The notes under the pieces are model-generated. The model worked only from the letters and a program-made list of their open reading frames with translations. It was not told the DNA's origin and searched no databases. Position numbers and translations under genes: made by a program. Shown piece after piece: positions 23,471 through 35,222 of a DNA stretch of 64,000 nt. The stretch spans positions 26,121,501 to 26,185,500 of the forward strand of contig NC_088339.1 in the NCBI RefSeq assembly GCF_036884655.1, read 5' to 3'. Source of the stretch: Musa acuminata AAA Group. Its lineage: Eukaryota; Streptophyta; Magnoliopsida; Zingiberales; Musaceae. Position 1 is the first letter of the stretch, and every line of letters begins with the position of its first letter.

Positions 23471-26400
23471 ATGGGGAGTGATGTTACTCAAACTGTGAAA
23501 AAGCTACAAGATCATTGTGATGTCAAGGTATACAATTTCACCTTGTTGTAAACCTGGATATTAAGCTCCCTTATACTATTAAGTAGCAGTCTTGTCCTCT
23601 GAATGCTCGGCAATTCCCTGGATTAACTTTATTGAGCGTACATGCTGTGTGAACTTTAACATTGGAATATGTTAGTGTTACCTTTGACAAGCACTTAATT
23701 TGAATTATCAGAATCATTTCTATAAGCTGATGTGATGACATTTTGTCGTAATCAATATGCATTGTATTGCAGATATATTGGAGTCTCTGTTGGAGTGGTA
23801 TAATAAAAATATAATGAAATGGTAGATTAGGTAATTATTTGCCACTTGTGACAGTTTATGGCTCTCAACAAGACTTAAGCAATCCTAATCTTATTGAAAT
23901 TTTGTTAAGGAAATTTGCAGTCGATAGGATGTTGTCTGCTCTCATGCTGTTTTCTCTACTTAGAGAACCCAGAATATCTGAAATACTAAATCCTGTAATT
24001 TGTACTTTTTTGTATTCATATATTAGTCTTCTATTTTTATCCAGGCCAACAGTTCAATATGTTTGGAGCTTACGAAGATATTGAACAGGATCAGTCTGAT
24101 TCTACCTGCAATAGAATCATCTCGACCAGGAAGTACTTGTGGGATAGCGGAGCTATGCTCTTTAAACAATTCAATTGACAAAGCAAAGCTACTTCTTCAG
24201 CACTGTGCTGAATCCAGCAAGCTTTATTTGGTACTTCTAGAGTTTTGCTGATTTTCTATGGGGAACTTACTTCTTACAAACTTTGGATTATGGTTCTAAG
24301 ACTAGTTATCTCAAATTTTCTTTTAGAACCCACACAGGAAACTTTTGAAGTATGTTATGCACTTTACAACGTGAAACTAATTCCTCGGTATAATTAGTGA
24401 TATAAGCATAAACATAATGCCATGCTTCATCCTATCAACTTGAGACTCATGAAGCATGAATCGTTACAGAGAATATGAACAGGGTTGAATTTTGATATAT
24501 CTTATCTGTGTCATTGTATTTCCATGACAAAAAATTGGTTTCTGTTTTGTTGGTAGAAAATACATGGTTTTAACCGGATTCCGATGTAATAACTACCAGT
24601 TGCATGAAATCCCAAATGTGTTCTATGAGAACAAGTTTGTATTTGTGACAAAATCCTTGAGTTGTTTGTAAGTCTAAATTAGCATTTTATTTATAAGAAG
24701 AACGAAGATAAAAATACATCATGAAAACTAGAGACAAGGATATAATATGAGTAATTTCATCTGTATGCTCCTTATGGTGTAGAGCAGTGTGCATATTTAT
24801 CTAGCTTCTTTGCCGGTTGCAGTGTTAGGGATAAATCAAGGTTGATGTAGTTGCTTGGCATGTAGAACATCATGCTAGAATCGGAAGAAGTTGCAAATTT
24901 TGTTTCATACTATGTTAATTAAACGCAGTAGGTTCCATGAACAGTAGTTTATTTATTTGTTTATATTAAGCTTTTGAGATTCGGTTATGCTGTTTAAATA
25001 TTCTTGTTCTACTTTAATTCTTCTTTTTGGTTCTAATTTTGGTGCCTTGTACATTCTTAATATTTTCTTGTACCTCGTTCACGAAGCTTGGACATAGCAA
25101 ACTTTCCACCATTTAAGGGGAAAAAACACAATTTCTATAGTATGCCATCAATATTATAAATTATAAAGTTGAGGTTTTTTATTATTAATTGATCAGCATT
25201 TAAGAGGTTATTTTCCCAAGTGTCCAAAACAAGTATCCCAAAATTGTGTAAAATTTCCATTTATATATCATAATCGAGTACCCACTTTGTAGATGGTGCA
25301 CCTTCAGTTTGCCTACTTGAAAGACCAAAAGTGATGCCGAGCCCACGTAAGTTTGGTTCCATCTAACCTGTTACTGTTTTGTCATCCATTGTTCTAGGTG
25401 AAAGATAACTATGCCATCACAGTATACTGATGGTTTGTGGGAAAAAAGGTAACTGACACTTGAATTAGAAAAGGATCTTGCTTTACCTAATTTGTACATT
25501 TCTCCATTCTAAGTACTCATTTTCCCATAGAAGTGCCTGCATATAACTAGGGCTTATCTTTTTTTTACCAAGGACTAACGAGTAACGACAGTGGGGAAAG
25601 ATGACTTGTTGGATGGAACCACATTCAGGTAGATTGAGTGTCACTTTTGGTCTTTTAAGTGGGTAAACTAAAATTCAACCTCTCTCAGGTGGGTAATCCA
25701 TAAGTTTTCCTATCTTGATAAAAGGATACTTGAATAAACAATTGTATCTGAGGTCTACTCATTAGTGGCTATGTCGATGTTGACAAAAACATCATTTTGG
25801 AAGGATCCTTGTACCATAGAATTGCAGCTACTAAAGTAGTTGACTCGATCAAGTTAATCAAGTGGTATGATATCACTTTTCCAATTTTGTCCAATTTCTG
25901 ATAAATAAGTTATTATCAAGCAGAATGCAGCCATCTGACTTGGAATATGTCTATTTGGTCATGTGAATAAATAGTGGTTCATCTATGCCACTATTTTTTT
26001 ACTTTTGGCAGCAGAATTAGAATAATTTCTCTTTTAATTTTATAGAAATGACTGATTTTGTCTTCAACAAAAATACTGTATCATTTAGGAACCTTTTTTT
26101 TTTTTTCAGTTTTATTGATAAAGCACATGTAGGAGTAATCATATTATTTAACATGGCTTGAGAAATTTTGACTTGGAAATGAGAATTTAAGATATTTTAA
26201 CTTGTTGAATTTGCCTAACGAAAATAGGTGTCTTTATTTTTTGTTATCTAAGATGTGTATAACCTTACCAAAGGCAACAAACCACATATTAGCCCAAGAT
26301 GCTGATCTCATATGAGATGGAAAAGAAGCCTTGAACCGAGATGCACCTAATTTCACAGACACTTGAAGGGAGAAGAGGAATCAATGAACATATAGCTGAA

Positions 26401-29400
26401 CACAACCAGTTGGGAGCAATACTATCAGGGTTGTACATAAAAGAAACAAAATTTCCCTTCTTTTTCCCCAAAAGAAAGTAAACTATATTACTTCAAAAGA
26501 TGGTTACAACCCGTACCAATTCTATCAAAATCCAGCTGTGAGCCAAAACCATCCAGCCAATGACCGTCCTAGATTTTCCCTTTTGTTTGAGGCTGTTTAT
26601 GCCACTGATCTACAAGTAGATGTAGATTTATGTGATGATAGATATTCTAACTAGAACTTATTATTGGTGCTATTCTTAGCTTTATATTGACATTCATTTT
26701 ATTATTCTATAGCTCTATTAACTGTAATTTTACACTCATATTTGTGCCTCATAACTTTTCCATTGGTTTAATTTGTCCGTCCATTAAAAAAAAGAGCTAC
26801 TTGCTTCTTTGTTTTTTAATTTCTGTAAATTCGCAGGCAATAACAGGAGAAGCAACTTTATCCAGATGTGAAAGGATCAAGGTCTCATTAATTAATAGTT
26901 TATGTCAAATTCAAGATATGGTCCCGCCACTTTTAGCGTGTAAGGTTCGTCAGGCTTGCAGTTTAACTCCTTAGGCCTTTCATTTTATTACAATGAAATT
27001 ATGCTGGTGGTCTATTTTATATTGAACTATTTTGAATAAACATTGCCATGTCGAGCAAGAGTTTGTCCTGGAGTTTTCATAAGATTATAGGGTTGACTGC
27101 TAAGAAGTTTTAAAAATTTGAAGTCCTTAGTCAAAGTCATGACACATCTGCAAGCTCTGACATGACCAGACCTATCTATTTTTATCTTTTCCTAGTAGAC
27201 GTTTTTAAACTATTATATAGAGATTAAGAATTCTAACCTTTTAACAATCACCATTTTGGGGTTTCTAAGCTTTGTTCTGCAGAATAGTAACCTAAGATAA
27301 GAATGAATGAGTCGACTCATCATCTTTGTGAACCATGGGTTCAACAACAGTACAAAATGTGCATTTGAAGGAAGTGCAGGTTCTGTGCATGCTACTTTAT
27401 AACAACTTTTGCTAACAGGATACTGTTTTCTAGGGTGAGAAGGACCTCATACATAAACAAGGTCTGAAACCTGCATTACTTATTATGCTTTGTTGTGCCT
27501 TCTAGACTATCTAACACTGTGTCATACTTGTTGAGTCTTAAAACATTTGCTTTTGAATACTTACCGAAGCTTAATCATGTACATTTGGACTGTTGAGGTA
27601 ATTAATCTGCTTCTTGTACAAAATAGACTGGTGTTTGTTGATTTTCACCATCTCTTATAATAATGATTTGTAGATTAAAACTGGTTAACATCTTTGCATT
27701 ATTTGATATCAAATAAAATAATCATTTTTTATTTGACTGCACTAGGTGTGTTTTCTAAACGAGACTTAGATTTTGATTCTGGAATCTCATTTGTCTTACT
27801 TTGAGTGTCAGTATTTGTAGTATTAAGAATAATTCTGATTGAAATGTCTTACACCCAAATCTAAAAAGGAATTGCAAAAGCTAATAGTTTGAGGATTAGA
27901 AAATGTGAATTATTATTTTGAGTGGCTATGAGAGTTTCTGATTTCATGTGGTAGCATCCAACATGCTAGAAGATATAAGTAGTTTTGTGTCCTTTCCACC
28001 ATTACATGGTTTCAAGAAACCATCGGATGTGATGCTTTGCCTTTTGCCATTCTTCTTAAGATAGGCAAATCAGCCATAAAAAAATATATTTAATGTTTTC
28101 CATCTCACTATGTATTGTAAAACTAAGATCTGGTGTTTTACTGATCTAAACTGAAGTTAAATTTTTGTATAAGGTGTTTGATCAGTAGAAACAGATGCCA
28201 AGGATGAAACTGAGCTGAGGAGGAACAGGATTAGACAATACAAGTAGAAATTCTAGTCAAAACTTTCATAAAAGATTGCTTGATTTGGAGAATGACAAAC
28301 TATCATAGTGCATAGAAATAAATCATGGTTCTCAAATGATGTGAACTCATCTAAAGGGTCTTCTGGATAAGCAAATTCTTTTTGGTTATTGGCTTAACTG
28401 CCTTTCACTAAGAAGCATATTCTTTTTCACTTATTATTCTAATTTTAAATGCAGAAAACTGATACTTCAGAGGAAGGATGCTAAATATTATGTAGGAAGG
28501 TGCTTTTTATTAATCAAAGTAGATAAGTCATGGTGCTCGGCACTTGTTTATTACTAGGAACTATTTTCTCTTTTGTTAATCAAAGTAGATAAGTGACTGA
28601 ATTTCTAACATCTGCGTTGGTTAACCAGACCGTTTAGTTTAGAGAAGGATAAGATGGCAGTAGACCATTTGACATAGCATTATGTATCTTTAGCACATTG
28701 AATTGTATTCCGTTGCTTCTTTGACTCAGTATCAACCTTACACGGTATATTAGTATCTTGCAGGCTATATCTTGCTCAGAACTTTGTCTTTTTATGACTT
28801 CTGGGAAGAATTTTCTTCTTTATTTGCTTATAACCATGATTAGCATCAGTTCAGCTAGTTTTGAAAAATCTGTGAGTGTGCTGATAGCTTTATATCACCA
28901 ATATAGATTGCTGAAGTTCTAGACTACCTCAGAGTCACAAAGTTTAAAGTGGATTCTCCAGAACAGGAGGCTGGCAGAGCTTTGCTAGATCTGCTTCGTC
29001 GGACAGACTCCAGCGAAGATGTAGAGTTTAAGGCTTTTCATATTGCTGCTTCAAGGTTAAAGCTGACATCTTCTAAGGCCATTTTAATAGAGAGAAGATC
29101 CTTGAATAAACTACTAGATAAATTGAATGGATCTGATAAAAAAAAGGAGAAGATCCTGTATTATTTTATGTACCTCCTGAAGAAGCATGGTAAGAATGTC
29201 AGGCAGGATGGTAGTGAGTTTAAGGAGAATGGCAAAGCAGGTAGTGAGAGTATTATAATAGATATAAACCGTGCCAGAAGTACTAGTAGTTCTTCAAACA
29301 ATGATGAGCCAAGTATTCGAGGTGAGGCTCCAATTGATATATGTCAAGCTGCTGTACCTCCTGAGGAATTTTGTTGTCCTATTTCATCCAGATTGATGTA

Positions 29401-31022
29401 TGATCCTGTAGTTATAGCCTCTGGACAAACATATGAAAGAAAGTACATAGAAAAATGGTTTGATGAGGGACATGATACATGTCCAAAGACTCGAAGAAAG
29501 CTGGTAAACCTTGCTGTGGTTCCAAATTCTTGCATGAAGGATCTTATTGCCAACTGGTGCAGGAGACGTGGCATCAGTGCTCCGGAACCATGCTCTGATT
29601 GCAGTCCTGCAGATTTTTGCGGCTGGGAACCTTCACATAGCTACTCCATATCAAGTTTGAAAAATGTTTCTGCAGCTCTTTTAGATGGAAGTGTCGGGCA
29701 TTATTATCTTCAAAATGATCACAGCAATGTATCAGTTCTCTCATCTGATGCTAGCTACTGTTCAGATTCATCCCAAATTAGTGGCATCAAGAGCACACAG
29801 GATAACCAGACTCATTTGTTTTCGTGGAGTGATGATTATCAACAGTATCAGTCATTCTCCAATTTCAATCATGAAATGTTTCTGAGATTCTTTTATAGAC
29901 TCTTGGAACTTCCAATTGATGTCCAAGACAAAGCAGTAAAAAAAGTGAAATTCCTTCTGGAAAGCGACGAGGAGATTTGTTGTGCTATGCTCTCTAATGG
30001 TTTTGCAGAAGCACTAATTAGCTTTCTGAAGAATGCACGTGAAGATGTCAATGAACGAGCACTTAGAGCTGGAAATCAGCTATTTCTTGCTTTCCTGAAT
30101 GAGAACTGGTGATTTCCTTTCTGTTGTACTCATTCTCATTTATCTTAAAAGTTTGTCTCCTGTTTTTGTTGTCAGGGTTCCATATTCTACATTTTGTCCT
30201 GTTTTGTTTTAATATACGGTATTACTGAAGTCATTTTCATGCTTGCCCAGGGTTAAAATCTCGTCCTTGACTGAGGATGCATTGCAGTTATTGGTATCTT
30301 TTCTTGATTCTGATATCAGGATGGAAGTTTTACTGCTGATGCAGAAACTGGCTCAGAATCCAAGCTGTAGATCCAGCATTATGGCACCTGGTGTTGTGGC
30401 TCCAATTATAAAATCTTTAGATTCAGAAGACACCGGGTTGCTTGAACTATCTCTGAAAATTCTTCTTGATTTATCAGCTGATGAGGATGTAAAATCTTTT
30501 ATTCTATCCTCTGGATGCATAACAACTCTCGCTTCGTTTCTGACGGATGGAAGACTAGCACATCTTTGCTTAAAGATCATCCAGAACATAAGTCGCCATG
30601 AAGAGGGTGCAACTACAGTAGTCAAAGCCAAAGCCTGTCTTGCTGCGATTGTAGAACTGCTTGATACTGGCAGCAAAGAAGAACAAGAGCATGCAGTGGA
30701 TATCCTCTATGCCATATGTTCTAAGAGTTACGAAAATTGTCTGCTGGTCATGGACGAGGGGGTGATTCCAGCTCTTGTTGATATTAATGTTAATGGGAAT
30801 GTCAAGGGCCAGGAGATTGCTACAAGGCTGCTCCATCTTCTGAGAGACGTCAGGCGTAGCGATCGTTTTGTCAATTCATATATCAAGCCTGAATCCATAC
30901 CTGAACCAACAGTGAACGTTGTCCAACATTCTGCGGACAGAGTGCCGCCTTCTAGATCTCTTGGTGTACTTGGGAAGAAACTAAGATTCTTCTCAAAATC
31001 AGGGTCCTCGACTCCTTGTTAA
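23471..31022 (+). CDS. U-box/ARM-repeat E3 ubiquitin ligase (PUB5-like)
   Basis: Five coding exons (23471-23527, 24045-24230, 26837-26944, 28907-30108, 30251-31022) give 774 residues. The N-terminal UND-type region contains ELCSLNNSIDKAKLLLQHCAESSKLYL and a segment ending QIQDMVPPLL, both typical of plant PUB proteins. The U-box is at about 267-340: PPEEFCCPISSRLMYDPVVIASGQTYER, with CPKTRRKL. ARM-like repeats follow (about 445-735: VKFLLESDEEI, MQKLAQNPSCRSSIM, LLDLSADEDVKSFIL, IIQNISRHEEGA). Family role: the U-box binds an E2 enzyme and ARM repeats hold the substrate. The gene is long because of AT-rich introns of 2.6 and 2.0 kb. The very short first exon (19 residues) is the least certain part. 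Confidence 0.93.
25230..25732. mobile_element. Foldback/MITE-like inverted-repeat element in PUB intron 2
   Basis: CAAGTATCC at 25230 is matched by GGATACTTG at 25724-25732. Inside, a long imperfect inverted repeat joins about 25290-25385 with 25605-25700; both arms carry AGACCAAAAGTGA and GGTTCCATC when read inward. About 200 bp separates the arms and contains no ORF. This is the structure of a non-coding foldback transposon or MITE. A target-site duplication was not identified. Confidence 0.65.
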
Positions 31023-31921
31023 TAAGCTCATGGCAGGACTGTTCTTATACATATAGTCATTTAGCTTAAGTAGTGAATAAATTTTCTGTAAAGCTGATGC
31101 AATTTTGGAGGAACATTTGGGTGGGATGCTCTTCTCGTCCACATTTCTCTTTGTTCATTCTTGAATGTATAGACAAAATAGATGTGGTGTTTGGAAATAT
31201 GTCTCTTTTCGTTCTTTTGGTACCAGTTTTGTCAATCTTGCCTTTTGACTTGACAAAGAACTCATCCCGTATCGAAGAGACGAATGATTCATCTTCATCA
31301 GAACCGGATTTCCAAGGCATCCAATCATCTTATCTCTTGCCTGTTCTCTTTGCTCCACTCTAGTGACTTCATTGAAGCTATTTTGAGCAAGAATAGCATG
31401 CATGAGAAAATGGCTGTTTCCAGTAAATCTGTGTGGAGATTGTCCAAGAACAACTCAATCTGTCGTCTTCTTACCATCGTCTTCTTCCACTTTCCCTTCA
31501 AGAGTCTTATCAAGTCAGTACAAAACATAAGCTTGTTTCTTCATACCCTTCTTCCCCCCTAGCAAAGTCTCAGTCACCACCACTCCGTTCTTTTCCTCCG
31601 ATTTCCTCTCTTGCACATGCTCGACTCTCTCGTTCAGTCCTTGGACACTGCATCTATCTAGTTCAGCGCAGCTGTCACCTTCCTCGACTGGGGAAAACCC
31701 CACCACAAATCATTTCATGCCAACTCATGTGATCGATCCAACCTCCTTCGGTAACCATCTTCTTCTCTTCAGCAGAAAACTCCCATGTTCTTTTCATGCA
31801 CTTGCTTTCCAGTTGTGAGAGACTTCCAGAAAAGAAGGTGTCGGATAACACCCTCTCAGATGAGGTTTCGATGTCGACCGCTTACTTTACTCCACCCGTC
31901 AACAACGATGCATTTGTTTCC

Positions 31922-31960
<39 letters not shown>

Positions 31961-33386
31961 ATCACACTCATGCTACTACACGAAATGGATCCAGAAAGAG
32001 CATTCTTGTCTGTAAGGAATCAATAGAGCTAAGTGCTCGTCTCAGAGCATTTGTGATAACCGAAAGTTTCCTCTGCATCATACTGTTAAGCTGGTCGTAT
32101 GCTTCTGTCATACTCACGGAGAGGATGCTATGAACAGATCCTTTAATCTTTCAGTCGCTCTCCACATTTCAGAGAGATCAACTCGTGAAAAGCTGCGTGA
32201 TGTGGTTATCTCTCAGTATCAGCAGGATGGCCTCCATGTCCGCAAAGGTGCGGGGACAAAGTCACATGGAAAGTGGGTAGACGAGGACTTCGCCACAACC
32301 CGATGATCTCTGGCCTGCTTTACCATTCTTATCTCCTGGAAAAAAATGGGGCCAAGTACAATCGACTGGCGCCACATATCTCCTCTTGTCCATCATTCAT
32401 TCTCATGCTAATTCAACTGCCAGCCAAAAGGATTCATGAGAAGAAGAGATGGTTGCGCACTCAACCCTATTCTGAGAGGATGAAACCCCGCTTTCTCTAC
32501 TACTAAATCCTGTGTCATAGTACGTCAGACGGCACGAATGATTTGAGTGCCAACGGAACCTCCTCGGAGCCCATCATGTCATTAGTTGTCATCCGAACGA
32601 TCACAGTTTAGTTGATATTTCTGATACTTCCTTCTTTTCGTGTCACTCGATGAATCTAATAATCGTTTCTGTTATCTTTCTCTCGTTTGCGTCTTTCATG
32701 GCGTCAAAGCAATGAATCAGACTAAGCAAGACAGGATTAAACGTCGAGTTTAGTCCTATCTAGTCTCTCTCTCTCTCTCTCTGAGCAGCTGTGTGTGGTT
32801 CATCTCATACGGCCGCACACCAACTAGCTGGAATGAGGCAAGTTGAGCGCAGTATGGAGGAAACGAGTGCTATGTGGCTCGATCCAATACCTCATAAACT
32901 AGTGTAGCTCAACCCTCCTAGAGAGTGAAATATCTGTGTTTGTGCTGGGATCTTCCTGGACACGAAAACCAATCATGCTCCACGGTACACTCCATTACAG
33001 ATTAGGCAACAGTAAGGTTACTGATGCGTCGCTGACTCCGTGGTCCTTGATGATCTAACCTAATCTGGCTTTTCTCATCACTGCTCCCATCGATTTTGGA
33101 TCCAACAGTGTCTGGGATCTCATGCTGGATTCTTCGATTAATCGTTTCCATGGGATTTACCCTTTAATTTCCAACATCTCTGAAGGTTGCCAATGCCGGC
33201 GTGGTTGGAAACTTCACATCACAGTTAGAATCATAGCAAAATAAGCGCTCATGGTTAGTAGTGTCACTCACAACAAAGAACACGCCAGCCTTGTGTGTCA
33301 CTCAAATCTTCCTTGTCTCCTGCACCTACTTTGTGTCATTCCTGATTGATCATCTCTCGGATGCCAGTGCACTGCATCTGTTCCTT
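31023..33386. other. Intergenic between the U-box gene and the Copia derivative
   Basis: No supported gene. It begins with the PUB 3' UTR. A (GA)n run lies at 31925-31958 and a (CT)n run at about 32763-32783. Open frames of up to 99 codons have no recognisable motif. Confidence 0.5.
31925..31958. repeat. GA dinucleotide microsatellite
   Basis: About 17 GA units without interruption. Confidence 0.95.
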
Positions 33387-33523
33387 TGATAAGTTTGAAT
33401 TGTAGTGATGAAAAGTACTTATGAAATGACTGAGTACAATGTCTTATTTATACATGTGGGAAGGGAGAATTTTCCTTAACTATCTTACGAGATTTTCTTA
33501 TGCGAAGTATTTATTTGCTATCA
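33387..33523 (-). repeat. Left LTR (3' LTR) of the short Copia derivative
   Basis: 137 bp, TGATAAG...TATCA. It shares most of its length with 34824-34966, including TGTCTTATTTATACAT, and differs by scattered substitutions and a small indel. Confidence 0.88.
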
Positions 33524-33529
33524 TGCTCC

Positions 33530-34012
33530 TATAAGATTGAGCTCATGTCAAGGATATCAATCTTGAACCGATGTAACGAAAATAATTTATAGGCGAGAGG
33601 CTTCATGAGTGAGTCTACTAGTTGATCGGTTATTGTACGTGAGAAATATGTAGTTGATGTCTGATAACTTGATCTTGTACGAAGTGGAAGTCGAAGGCAA
33701 TATGTTACATGCGTGAATGAAAAATCGGATTGGCACATAGGTAGGTAGCTTTAATATTGTCACAATATATTATAGGAGGTACGATAGAGTTGACGTTGAG
33801 TTCCTTAAGTAGATTTGTGACCCAATTGATCTTAGAAGCAGCACTTACGATGGTACGGTATTCGACTTCAGTTGTAGATCGTGCGACTGTTTTTTATTTC
33901 TTAGAACTCCAATTAATTGGATTAGCTCTAAAGAAAATAATATACCACAACGTGAATGTTCTATCATAAAAGTTCTCTGCCCAATCAGAATTAACAAAGG
34001 CATAAAGATGAA
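33530..34012 (-). pseudogene. Copia RNase H/C-terminal pol relic
   Basis: Reading leftwards, the pieces TVARSTTEVEYRTIVSA, INWVTNLLKEL, IYCDNIKATYLCANP and HIAFDFHFV, and then TDQLVDSLMKPLA, follow the order of the Copia RNase H domain and C terminus. Stops and frameshifts break the frame. Confidence 0.8.
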
Positions 34013-34382
34013 GCGGGGTGTATTTGCGGATGTTCTATCATCGAAGGCACTACTGTCTTAAGAGTAAGGTTTATCCTTCCTTCCTCACTGACCGCTGCTC
34101 CATCCTCCGACAACTTCAACTTCGGAGTTGCTGTCAAAGCCACCATCCGGCTCAGGTGTAGCGCCACCAACAACTAACCTTTTAAGCCATAGCTCCAACG
34201 ATGAAGCCATTAGACAACCTCCAAAGTCCTCGAGCTCTACCATTGTCACACCAGCTCCAATGAGCAATGACGCCACCCCTCTTCGCTTGTCAAGAGATGC
34301 TGCTATCCTTTCGTGAATAAGACCTAGCCATTCAAAGAGACGTTGTTGAAATCTTGGGTTGCAACCTGTTGCCAACACCTTT

Positions 34383-34593
34383 TATAGATCAGAGCTCCGA
34401 GCGTGTCGTCGCAACAGAAGCCTAGAAGTTGGATGACGTTCACATCATAGTAGAAGCCGAGATGCCGGATGATGTTCACATGGTGAATTCGACTAATGGT
34501 GGCCACTTCATTCACGAAGACCTGGCTATTGCCTTTGATCTTCTCCAACACCTTGGTAGTCACCAGAAGTCCATTTGGGAGCTTCCCCTTTGC
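34383..34593 (-). pseudogene. Captured LRK10-like receptor kinase fragment
   Basis: A 70-residue open stretch reads AKGKLPNGLLVTTKVLEK, NSQVFVNEVATISRIHHVN, then a GFCCDD...ALIY segment. This is the first part of a kinase domain of the LRK10-like (leaf rust 10 locus) type: the VAVK strand, the C-helix FxNEVATIxRIHHVN and the following strand to the hinge. The invariant lysine is kept in VTTK. A 36-bp tandem duplication repeats the HVNIIRHLGFYYD/DVNVIQLLGFCCD part. The rest of the kinase is missing. Confidence 0.75.
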
Positions 34594-34823
34594 CTAGACT
34601 AGGCAACTTTCACTGTGGGTTCTTGTCGTCTGGACGAGGCGACGTCTACTGCCACCTCCTCCCTCATTACTCTTCCTGCAGCAGAGGAGCTCTGCAGTGA
34701 CGCTCTCATTGGTCGCTTTCGTGCAGCCTTTAAGGAAAAAAGTGGCAAGCGCGACCTGCACACAACCAACTGATCTCCTATTTGACTATGATTTACTAGG
34801 CTACATCGATAGGTCTGATACCA

Positions 34824-34966
34824 TGATAAGTTGAATTGTAGTGATGAAAAGTACTGACGAAATGGTTGAATACAATGTCTTATTTATACATATGGGAAAG
34901 GAGAATTTTTCTCAATTATCCTACGAGATTTACTCGTACAATTGAGGAAATCTTTATCTGCTATCA
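34824..34966 (-). repeat. Right LTR (5' LTR) of the short Copia derivative
   Basis: 143 bp, TGATAAG...TATCA, flanked outside by TTCCTT and inside by the initiator-Met primer site. Confidence 0.88.
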
Positions 34967-35222
34967 TTCCTTTCTGCTTATTATAGCCGAAGAAGATGAT
35001 GGATGGCCAGGGGAGATGTACAGAGGAGACAAATAAGAGGTCCTACTTAACATTCTGGTTGTGGTGATACTGATCATTTCGATTCCTCTGATGATGTCGA
35101 GCGGTGAGAATGGTAGAAGTTAACAACGTTAGGCCATTGTGATAAATGCCATGCCCATCTCTGTGTTAAGGTCTCTCTCGTCACCTGTAGACCTGTCGAA
35201 GATCCATAGATAAGAGAAGACC

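Larger units (their letters stand above)
33387..34966 (-). mobile_element. Short non-autonomous Copia derivative carrying a host kinase fragment
   Basis: The element has two similar LTRs (33387-33523 and 34824-34966), both starting TGATAAG and ending TATCA, and is flanked by the 6-bp direct repeat TTCCTT (33381-33386 and 34967-34972). On the - strand, TGGTATCAGACC directly follows the right-hand LTR and is an initiator-Met primer site, so the element is transcribed leftwards. The 1.3-kb interior holds a relic of the Copia RNase H end next to the left LTR and a fragment of an LRK10-like receptor kinase. No gag, protease, integrase or RT is seen. Mobility would need proteins from another element. 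Confidence 0.88.

Noticed and set aside
31433..31732. Short frames after the U-box gene (about 31.1-31.7 kb)
   Set aside because: They lie in or just beyond the 3' UTR, overlap on both strands and lack any motif.
34085..34378. 97-codon frame next to the captured kinase fragment
   Set aside because: It is not a continuation of the kinase and has no recognisable domain; left as interior sequence of the Copia derivative.
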